A DNA stretch of 64,000 nucleotides from Agathobacter sp. GTDB taxonomy: Bacteria > Bacillota > Clostridia > Lachnospirales > Lachnospiraceae. The stretch is taken from the NCBI GenBank assembly GCA_017409825.1, contig JAFQRZ010000034.1, positions 1 to 64,000 on the forward strand. Direction: 5' to 3'. Of this stretch, positions 58,106-64,000 are shown one piece after another. Position 1 is the stretch's first letter; each line of letters opens with the position of its first letter. A program made the translations under genes and the position numbers. The notes under the pieces are model-generated. The model saw only the letters and a program-made list of their open reading frames with translations. It was not told the DNA's origin and ran no database searches.

Positions 58106-59188
58106 ATGAGATTGAAAAGATTGGCAGCTCTTGTTTTAGCAGGGGCACTGTGTTTAACATCATTCGTTGGATGTGGCGTAAATCCAGACGAAGCAGCAGC
58201 TACTTTAGGAGAACAGGAAGTTTCTGCTGGACTTGTAAATTTTGTTTGTAAGTATCAGAAGGCATCTATTGATGATTCGTATGCTACTTATTTTGGAAAA
58301 GATTTCTGGGATAAGGATATGTATGGCTATGGCACGACTATGGAAGACGACTTGAAAGCATCTATTATGAATGTGATGCATGAGTTATATACGGTAAAAG
58401 CACACATGTCAGATTATAAAGTAGAGCTTACTGAGGAAGAAAAAGCTGCAGTTACAAAAGCGGCTCAGGCATTTATGGCAGCAAACTCTGAAGAAGCAAT
58501 TAAAGAATTAGGCGCAAGCGAAGAAATCGTTACAGAAATGCTTACACTTTATACGATTCAGGCAAAAATGTATGATGCAATCATTGCAGATACAGACCGT
58601 GAAGTTTCTGATGAAGAAGCAAATATGCGTGGTATCACATTAGTAGAAATTGGTATTGCGGGCAAATACAATGACAAAGGTGCTTACGAAAAATATACAG
58701 AAGCAGAAGTAAAGGCAATCAAAGCAACTGCAAATAAGATTTTAACAGAATCTAGCAGTGTAGGTTTAGAAAAAGCTGCAAAGAATAATAAATATGAAGC
58801 AGTAGATACTGCTTATAACAAAAAAGATACTAGCATGGACAAAACACTTCTCGAAGCATTAAACGCATTGAAAGTTGGAGAAACTTCTAAGCTTATCGAA
58901 ACTACATCAGCTCTTTACATTGCAAGAATTGATGAAGATGTAGATAAGAAAGCGACAGAAGAAAATCGTGAAGCAATCATCGCAGAACGTGAAAGCAAAA
59001 CTTACAGTGACAAACTAAAAGCTTGGCAGAAGGATGATGGCTGGAAGGTAAATGATTCTGTAGTAGATAAGATTGATTTCCACAATCTTTTGACTCAGAA
59101 AGATCCATCCGAAAAGAACACTGAAAAAGTTGACTCAACAGAAAAGGCTGATTCTACAGAATCGGTAGAATCAACAGAAGGCAAGTAG
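58106..59188 (+). CDS. PrsA/SurA-like lipoprotein, putative foldase
   Basis: 360 residues from ATG 58106 (MRLKRLAALVLAGALCLTSF) with AGGAGG upstream; a longer frame from 58013 begins inside the inverted repeat and is rejected. The lipobox is FVGC, Cys23. The organisation (surface lipoprotein, N-terminal helical SurA_N-like part, middle region around VEIGIAGKYNDKGAYEKYTE that could be a PPIase-like domain) suggests a chaperone for exported proteins. I see no clear parvulin catalytic motif, so peptidyl-prolyl isomerase activity is uncertain. The tail is low-complexity with DSTEK/DSTES repeats. Confidence 0.7.
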   Translation: MRLKRLAALVLAGALCLTSFVGCGVNPDEAAATLGEQEVSAGLVNFVCKYQKASIDDSYATYFGKDFWDKDMYGYGTTMEDDLKASIMNVMHELYTVKAHMSDYKVELTEEEKAAVTKAAQAFMAANSEEAIKELGASEEIVTEMLTLYTIQAKMYDAIIADTDREVSDEEANMRGITLVEIGIAGKYNDKGAYEKYTEAEVKAIKATANKILTESSSVGLEKAAKNNKYEAVDTAYNKKDTSMDKTLLEALNALKVGETSKLIETTSALYIARIDEDVDKKATEENREAIIAERESKTYSDKLKAWQKDDGWKVNDSVVDKIDFHNLLTQKDPSEKNTEKVDSTEKADSTESVESTEGK

Positions 59189-59189
59189 T

Positions 59190-59705
59190 ATGAATAAAAA
59201 CAATATTGTTTTGATTGGCATGCCGGGGGTAGGGAAAAGCACAGTTGGTGTTATTCTTGCCAAGGTGTTAGGTTATCAGTTTTTGGATGCGGATTTGTTA
59301 ATCCAGGAGCAGGAGGGAAAACTTCTCAAGGACATTATTGCAGAGGTTGGAACAGATGGCTTCATCCAGGTGGAGAACCGTGTGAATGCCAGTATAAATT
59401 GTACAAAGACGATTATTGCGACAGGTGGAAGTGTTATTTATGGACAGGAAGCCATGGAGCATTTGAAAGAGATTGGTACAGTAGTATATTTAGAAGTGCC
59501 ATTTTCTACATTAGAAAAACGTCTCTCTGATATTAAAGGAAGAGGCGTGGTTCTAAAAGATGGACAAACATTGTACGACCTTTTTATGGAACGAACACCA
59601 CTTTATGAAAAGTATGCAGATGTTAGAGTTTCCGAAGAGGGACTAGGGGTAGAAGAAACCGTAGATTTATTGGTGAGCAAATTACAGAACTTGAATAACA
59701 ATTAA
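59190..59705 (+). CDS. aroK: Shikimate kinase
   Basis: Phosphorylates shikimate in chorismate synthesis. 171 residues with the P-loop GMPGVGKSTVG, the substrate motif FLDADLLIQEQEGK and the second substrate motif ATGGSVIYG. It starts two bases after the PrsA-like gene stop, so the pair is cotranscribed. Confidence 0.93.
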   Translation: MNKNNIVLIGMPGVGKSTVGVILAKVLGYQFLDADLLIQEQEGKLLKDIIAEVGTDGFIQVENRVNASINCTKTIIATGGSVIYGQEAMEHLKEIGTVVYLEVPFSTLEKRLSDIKGRGVVLKDGQTLYDLFMERTPLYEKYADVRVSEEGLGVEETVDLLVSKLQNLNNN

Positions 59706-59750
59706 GCAACTAAAGAATAATATATAAGAGATAGGTTGTTGAGGTGAAAG

Positions 59751-61043
59751 ATGGAACAGTACGTAATTAAAGGTGGAAATCCTTTATATGGTGAAGTGGA
59801 AATTGGCGGAGCGAAGAATGCAGCTCTTCCTATTTTAGCGGCAGCGATTATGACTGATGAAACCGTTACAATTGAAAACTTGCCAAACGTTAGGGATGTC
59901 AATGTACTTTTGCAGGCCATTGAACAGATTGGAGCCAGAGTGGAGCGTGTAAACGAGCACAAGGTGAAAATCAATGGATCTTTTATTCGTGATTTGACAG
60001 TTGATAATGAATTTATTCGAAAAATTAGAGCATCATACTATTTGATTGGTGCTTTGCTTGGAAAATACAGAAAAACTGCAGTTGCTCTTCCAGGTGGATG
60101 TGATATTGGAAGTCGTCCAATTGACCTTCACAAAAAGGGATTCTGTGCAATGGGTGCGAATGTAGATATTTCGCATGGGCTTTTTCAGGTAGAAGCGGAG
60201 CATTTGATTGGTACACATATTTATTTAGACAAGGTATCTGTTGGTGCGACAATTAATATTATGATGGCAGCAGCATTGGCAGAAGGTAAAACGGTTATTG
60301 AAAATGCGGCAAAAGAACCTCACGTTGTAGACGTTGCGAACTTCTTAAATAGCATGGGTGCGAACATTCGTGGTGCTGGTACAGATGTGATTCGTATCGT
60401 TGGAGTACAGAAGCTCCATAAAACAGAATATTCTATTATCCCAGACCAGATTGAAGCGGGCACATATATGTTTGCAGTAGCAGCAGCTGGTGGAGATGTG
60501 ATTGTAACAAATGTTATTCCGAAGCATTTAGAAGCAACTACTGCGAAGTTGATTGAAGCAGGTTGTGAAGTAGAAGAATTTGATGATGCAGTACGTGTAA
60601 TTTCCAATGGAAAATTACGCCGTACGCAGGTGACGACACTTCCATATCCAGGTTTCCCAACCGATATGCAGCCTCAGATGGCAGTTCTTTTGGGAATTGC
60701 AGAAGGAACCAGTACGGTAACGGAAAGTATCTTTGAAAATCGTTTCCGTTATGTGGATGAGCTTACCCGAATGGGAGCAAACATTAAGGTAGAAAGCAAC
60801 ATTGCAATTATCAATGGTGTTCCAAAATATACAGGTGCAAGAGTAAATGCACCAGACTTACGTGCAGGTGCGGCTCTTGTTATTGCAGGGCTTGCTGCAG
60901 AGGGCGTAACGGTAATTGATGATATTCACTATATTTTACGTGGGTATGAAAATTTAGATGTAAAGCTTAGAGAGCTTGGCGGCAAGATTGAACTTGTTAC
61001 AAGTGAGAAGGAATTGCAGAAGTTTATTCTTAAGGTTTCATAA
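59751..61043 (+). CDS. murA: UDP-N-acetylglucosamine 1-carboxyvinyltransferase
   Basis: First committed step of peptidoglycan synthesis, adding enolpyruvate to UDP-GlcNAc. 430 residues, normal length. It has the N-terminal Lys22-Asn23 of IGGAKNAALPI and the active-site loop LPGGCDIGSRPIDLH with Cys117, the fosfomycin target. The loop residues after it resemble the MurZ-type clostridial form. GAGGTGAA precedes ATG 59751. Confidence 0.95.
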   Translation: MEQYVIKGGNPLYGEVEIGGAKNAALPILAAAIMTDETVTIENLPNVRDVNVLLQAIEQIGARVERVNEHKVKINGSFIRDLTVDNEFIRKIRASYYLIGALLGKYRKTAVALPGGCDIGSRPIDLHKKGFCAMGANVDISHGLFQVEAEHLIGTHIYLDKVSVGATINIMMAAALAEGKTVIENAAKEPHVVDVANFLNSMGANIRGAGTDVIRIVGVQKLHKTEYSIIPDQIEAGTYMFAVAAAGGDVIVTNVIPKHLEATTAKLIEAGCEVEEFDDAVRVISNGKLRRTQVTTLPYPGFPTDMQPQMAVLLGIAEGTSTVTESIFENRFRYVDELTRMGANIKVESNIAIINGVPKYTGARVNAPDLRAGAALVIAGLAAEGVTVIDDIHYILRGYENLDVKLRELGGKIELVTSEKELQKFILKVS

Positions 61044-61050
61044 ATACTAC

Positions 61051-61123
61051 GAAATCCCCTACCCATATTCATTTATCGCTGTATTGGCATAAGGCTTCTA
61101 AATGAATATGGGTAGGGGATTTC
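61051..61123. repeat. Perfect 25-bp inverted repeat in the murA/HD-GYP spacer
   Basis: The 25 bp at 61051-61075 are the exact reverse complement of 61099-61123, around a 23-nt loop. Only TTCTTACTTT follows, so its terminator strength is uncertain. Both flanking genes converge on it. Confidence 0.85.
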
Positions 61124-61130
61124 TTACTTT

Positions 61131-61162
61131 GTAAAAACAAAAAGGAACTTCTACAGTTCCTT
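61131..61162 (-). terminator. Rho-independent terminator of the HD-GYP gene
   Basis: On the minus strand AAGGAACT pairs with AGTTCCTT, then TTTGTTTTT. Confidence 0.85.
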
Positions 61163-61176
61163 CTTGGCAATAAGTG

Positions 61177-62421
61177 TTATAAAATTTTGGTGATATATAG
61201 TTCGCGTTGACTAGATAAGTCTACGCAGGTGCCGTCGTCGAATTGGACGATTGGTTTGGACAATGTGTTCTGATTTAACATTACGATTTTACATCCGCGT
61301 CCGTCGTTTAGCATAACACGATTGCTTTGGTAAGTGCTTGCGATATTGTGCAAGAATACGTAAATGTATTTCGTGTGATATTTCTGGAAGCCTTCCTGCT
61401 CGAATTTTTCAATAACCTGGAATGGGCACAGCGGTTCACGATAGGAACGAGCTGCAGTCATGGCATCGTATACGTCTGCAATTGCAACAATCATTGCAAA
61501 GTCAGAAAGGAATTCGCTGGAAAGCTGATTAGGATAGCCTGTACCATCATAACGTTCATGATGCATAAGTGCAGCTTGTTTGATGCGAGAATCCATATCC
61601 TGATTGCGTAACATCTCATATCCAGTCTTTGGATGTGATTTGATAAGTGCAAATTCCTCGTCAGTAAGTTTGCCCGGCTTGTTTAATACTTCATCTGGAA
61701 TTGCAAGTTTGCCGATATCATGAAGTAAACCACAGCAGGTAAGGATGTCCAAATCATGCTGCTCCAAATGAAGCCAGCGTCCAATCATTCGAGAAATTAA
61801 TGCTACATTTACACAATGTGCATATACCGTATCATTGAGAGAGTGCATTTGATGTATCATATCAAATAACTCAACAATGGTATTGCGAGATGCGTAGAGT
61901 GGCTGCATTTTCTCGATAAGTTCTGTTGTGTTAATACTATATCCAGGTGTTTTAATAATGTTGGAAAAAACATCCTTTATGTGTTCGATGTATAACAAGT
62001 AGTCAACCTGAAATCCCTTAAATTCCGTAGAAACCATCATTCGACGAGAGTTGGACTGGGTTTCTTCTTTATATGTAACAACCTTTTCGCCCTCTTTTGG
62101 TTCTTCTGTAACAGGAGTTGGATGTGCTGGCATAACAGGAACTGGTGCCGCAACAGGAACCATAACAGGAACTACAGGTGTTGGAACAACGACAGGTGTA
62201 GGTGCTGGCGCTACGTTTGTAGCGGCAGCTAGTAACTGCCTTACAATTGGATCGTTGGAATCTACAGTTGCCGAGTCAACATTATAGAGCTTCATCCTGT
62301 TGATGATTTGGCGTGTAAGTTCTGTTCCAGCAGGTGTCAGAATCTGTCCGCTTGGTGTTACAATTGCTTCGAGAGTAATCATTCCAGGTTTTAGCTCTCT
62401 AGGTGATAATTTTATATTCAT
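61177..62421 (-). CDS. HD-GYP-domain protein, probable c-di-GMP phosphodiesterase
   Basis: 414 residues. The N-terminal region (about 1-65) resembles a DUF3391-like start (LKPGMITLEAIVTPSGQIL). A Pro/Val-rich linker (about 71-100) follows, then the HD-GYP domain: LLHDIGK with His234-Asp235 and HHERYDGTGYP at 287-297, plus GLLHDIGKLAIPDEVLNKPG. These are the catalytic metal residues of c-di-GMP (or cGAMP) phosphodiesterases. The last 60 residues form a PilZ-like or beta-rich tail. Together with the EAL protein at 44917, the window carries two potential c-di-GMP-degrading enzymes and no intact cyclase. Confidence 0.9.
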   Translation of the reverse strand: MNIKLSPRELKPGMITLEAIVTPSGQILTPAGTELTRQIINRMKLYNVDSATVDSNDPIVRQLLAAATNVAPAPTPVVVPTPVVPVMVPVAAPVPVMPAHPTPVTEEPKEGEKVVTYKEETQSNSRRMMVSTEFKGFQVDYLLYIEHIKDVFSNIIKTPGYSINTTELIEKMQPLYASRNTIVELFDMIHQMHSLNDTVYAHCVNVALISRMIGRWLHLEQHDLDILTCCGLLHDIGKLAIPDEVLNKPGKLTDEEFALIKSHPKTGYEMLRNQDMDSRIKQAALMHHERYDGTGYPNQLSSEFLSDFAMIVAIADVYDAMTAARSYREPLCPFQVIEKFEQEGFQKYHTKYIYVFLHNIASTYQSNRVMLNDGRGCKIVMLNQNTLSKPIVQFDDGTCVDLSSQRELYITKIL

Positions 62422-62491
62422 ACCTTCTCCTCAAAATACACATATATATCTAGTATAAATTTTGTACAATAAAATGTCAACAAAATAGAAC

Positions 62492-62520
62492 TTGACAGAT
62501 ATAGAAATATAGGGTATCGT
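62492..62520 (+). promoter_or_regulatory. Promoter of the metK leader
   Basis: Consensus TTGACA (62492-62497), 17-bp spacer, TATCGT (62515-62520, 4 of 6). Confidence 0.65.
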
Positions 62521-62558
62521 TTTTACTAGAAAGATATTAAATTTCATATTGTACTTTT

Positions 62559-62656
62559 CTCTTATTCAGAGTGATGGAGATACATAGGATCAATGAAGTC
62601 ACGGCAACCCCGTAAAAGGAAGGTGCCCACCTGAGCGAGTAATCGAGCAATAAGAG
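62559..62656 (+). ncRNA. SAM-I (S-box) riboswitch
   Basis: Outer stem CTCTTATT (62559-62566) with AATAAGAG (62649-62656). Conserved blocks are CAGAGTGATGGAG, the GATCAATGAAGTCACGGCAA stretch and GGAAGGTGCC. The 3' strand of the outer stem (AATAAGAGGGTT) can pair with the 5' arm of the downstream terminator (AATCCGCTTATT), giving a clear antiterminator. SAM binding should therefore terminate transcription before metK. Confidence 0.95.
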
Positions 62657-62679
62657 GGTTAATCATCTTGAAGATTTGT

Positions 62680-62710
62680 AATCCGCTTATTCACAATAAG
62701 CGGATTTTTT
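62680..62710 (+). terminator. Riboswitch-controlled terminator before metK
   Basis: AATCCGCTTATT pairs perfectly with AATAAGCGGATT around CAC, followed by six T. Confidence 0.95.
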
Positions 62711-62752
62711 ACTGTAACTAGAAAACAAATAGACAAAGAAAAGGAGAACAAA

Positions 62753-63937
62753 ATGGAAAAATTATTATTTACTTCCGAATCTGTAACTGAAGGTCATCCA
62801 GATAAGATGTGTGATGCGATTTCTGATGCAATTCTAGATGCTTGTTTAGAACAGGATCCAATGAGCCGCGTTGCTTGTGAAACAGCAGCTTGTACAGGCT
62901 TTGTATTGGTAACTGGTGAAATTACCACAAATGCACAGCTTGACGTACCAGGTATCGTTCGTAAAACGGTAAATGAAATCGGATACGACGATGCAAAGAC
63001 AGGTTTCGATGGAAATACATGTGCAGTTATGGTTGCTTTGGACAAGCAGTCAGCAGATATTGCAATGGGTGTTGATAAAGCATTAGAAGCAAAAGAAGGA
63101 ACACTTACGGACGAATTAGATACAGGTGCTGGTGACCAGGGTATGATGTTTGGTTATGCAAGTGATGAAACACCAGAGCTTATGCCATACCCAATCGCAT
63201 TGGCACATAAGCTTGCATTACAGTTGACTAAGGTTCGCAAAGATGGTACTCTTACTTACCTTCGTCCAGATGGAAAATCACAGGTTTCTGTAGAATACGA
63301 TGAAAATGGCGTTCCAGTACGTTTGGAAGCAGTGGTACTTTCTACACAGCATGATGAAGATGTAACACAGGAGCAGATTCATGCAGACATCAAGAAATAT
63401 GTATTTGACGAAATTCTTCCAGCGGAATTAATTGATGATAATACAAAATTCTTTATCAACCCAACTGGCCGTTTCGTAATCGGTGGACCACACGGAGATG
63501 CAGGTCTTACTGGTCGTAAAATTATCGTTGATACTTATGGTGGAATGGCTCGTCATGGTGGTGGTGCTTTCTCTGGTAAGGACTGCACAAAGGTAGACCG
63601 CTCTGCAGCCTATGCCGCTCGTTATGTAGCTAAGAATATCGTTGCAGCAGGTCTTGCGAAGAGATGTGAAATTCAGTTATCTTACGCAATTGGTGTTGCG
63701 CAGCCAACCTCTATCATGGTAGATGCATTTGGTACAGGTGTCGTTTCAAACGAAAAATTAGTTGAAATCGTTCGTAAAGAATTTGACCTTCGTCCAGCAG
63801 GTATCATCAAGATGCTCGACTTAAGAAGACCAATTTATCGTGCTACTGCTGCGTATGGACATTTCGGTAGAACTGACTTAGATCTTCCATGGGAAAAGAC
63901 AGACAAGGCAGAAGCATTAAAAGTTTATAATAATTAA
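62753..63937 (+). CDS. metK: S-adenosylmethionine synthetase
   Basis: Makes S-adenosylmethionine from methionine and ATP. 394 residues, normal length, with [20 protein letters not shown] at the start, the [13 protein letters not shown] signature and [28 protein letters not shown] precedes ATG 62753. Directly controlled by the SAM-I riboswitch; a terminator follows. Confidence 0.99.
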   Translation: MEKLLFTSESVTEGHPDKMCDAISDAILDACLEQDPMSRVACETAACTGFVLVTGEITTNAQLDVPGIVRKTVNEIGYDDAKTGFDGNTCAVMVALDKQSADIAMGVDKALEAKEGTLTDELDTGAGDQGMMFGYASDETPELMPYPIALAHKLALQLTKVRKDGTLTYLRPDGKSQVSVEYDENGVPVRLEAVVLSTQHDEDVTQEQIHADIKKYVFDEILPAELIDDNTKFFINPTGRFVIGGPHGDAGLTGRKIIVDTYGGMARHGGGAFSGKDCTKVDRSAAYAARYVAKNIVAAGLAKRCEIQLSYAIGVAQPTSIMVDAFGTGVVSNEKLVEIVRKEFDLRPAGIIKMLDLRRPIYRATAAYGHFGRTDLDLPWEKTDKAEALKVYNN

Positions 63938-63962
63938 TAGAAATTTCATAAGTTTACGAAAG

Positions 63963-64000
63963 AAACATGGTATAATCAAAGAAGGTTATACCATGTTTTT
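63963..64000 (+). terminator. Rho-independent terminator after metK
   Basis: AAACATGGTATAA pairs with TTATACCATGTTT, then the T-run reaches the window edge. Confidence 0.9.

Overview
The window is chromosomal DNA from a low-GC, Gram-positive, spore-forming clostridial lineage, most likely Lachnospiraceae (inference; no 16S rRNA is present). Evidence is the Firmicutes-type S10-spc-alpha ribosomal block, spoVG, lipoproteins instead of outer-membrane proteins, strong AGGAGG ribosome-binding sites, frequent GTG/TTG starts, and B12 and SAM-I riboswitches. No phage, insertion sequence, CRISPR array, rRNA or tRNA gene was recognised.

Layout. 1-3.9 kb is a variable region: a methyltransferase tail, a NUDIX hydrolase, an ECF-type sigma factor with a membrane partner, a membrane-tethered XRE regulator and an L,D-transpeptidase lipoprotein. 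3.9-8.6 kb holds a galactokinase and GPH sugar symporter pair, 5-formyl-THF cyclo-ligase and an FAD/Rieske oxidoreductase. 8.7-18 kb is one tight ten-gene operon for an Mrp/MBH-type cation-proton antiporter. It follows the MBH membrane-arm order (E, F, G, MbhD, MbhE-MnhB fusion, C, D), adds three more ND-like subunits, and has no hydrogenase genes. 18-28 kb carries a Cys-rich small protein, an NCS2 permease, a surface 5'-nucleotidase, trpS, corA, an rRNA-type methyltransferase, a cobalamin-riboswitch unit (DUF4430 lipoprotein plus ECF S component) and a second membrane XRE regulator.

28-44.8 kb is the S10-spc-alpha supercluster: rpsJ to rpmD and rplO, then secY, adk, map, infA, rpmJ, rpsM, rpsK, rpsD, rpoA and rplQ. 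Its spacers contain several structured leaders. The clearest, before rplQ, has two copies of a hairpin with a conserved AAGAGCG loop and a compensatory base-pair change.

44.9-64 kb contains a sensor GGDEF-EAL protein, a divergent PRPP synthetase, a dnaD-dnaC pair downstream of a cluster of DnaA-box-like sites, murC, spoVG, pth-mfd, a PrsA-like lipoprotein, aroK, murA, an HD-GYP protein, and metK under a SAM-I riboswitch.

Most unusual is a gene-free imperfect inverted repeat of about 575 bp (57444-58018) between mfd and the PrsA-like gene. Its arms match perfectly in spaced blocks of 31-32 nt separated by divergent segments. It could be a foldback element or a large hairpin RNA, and I do not recognise it.
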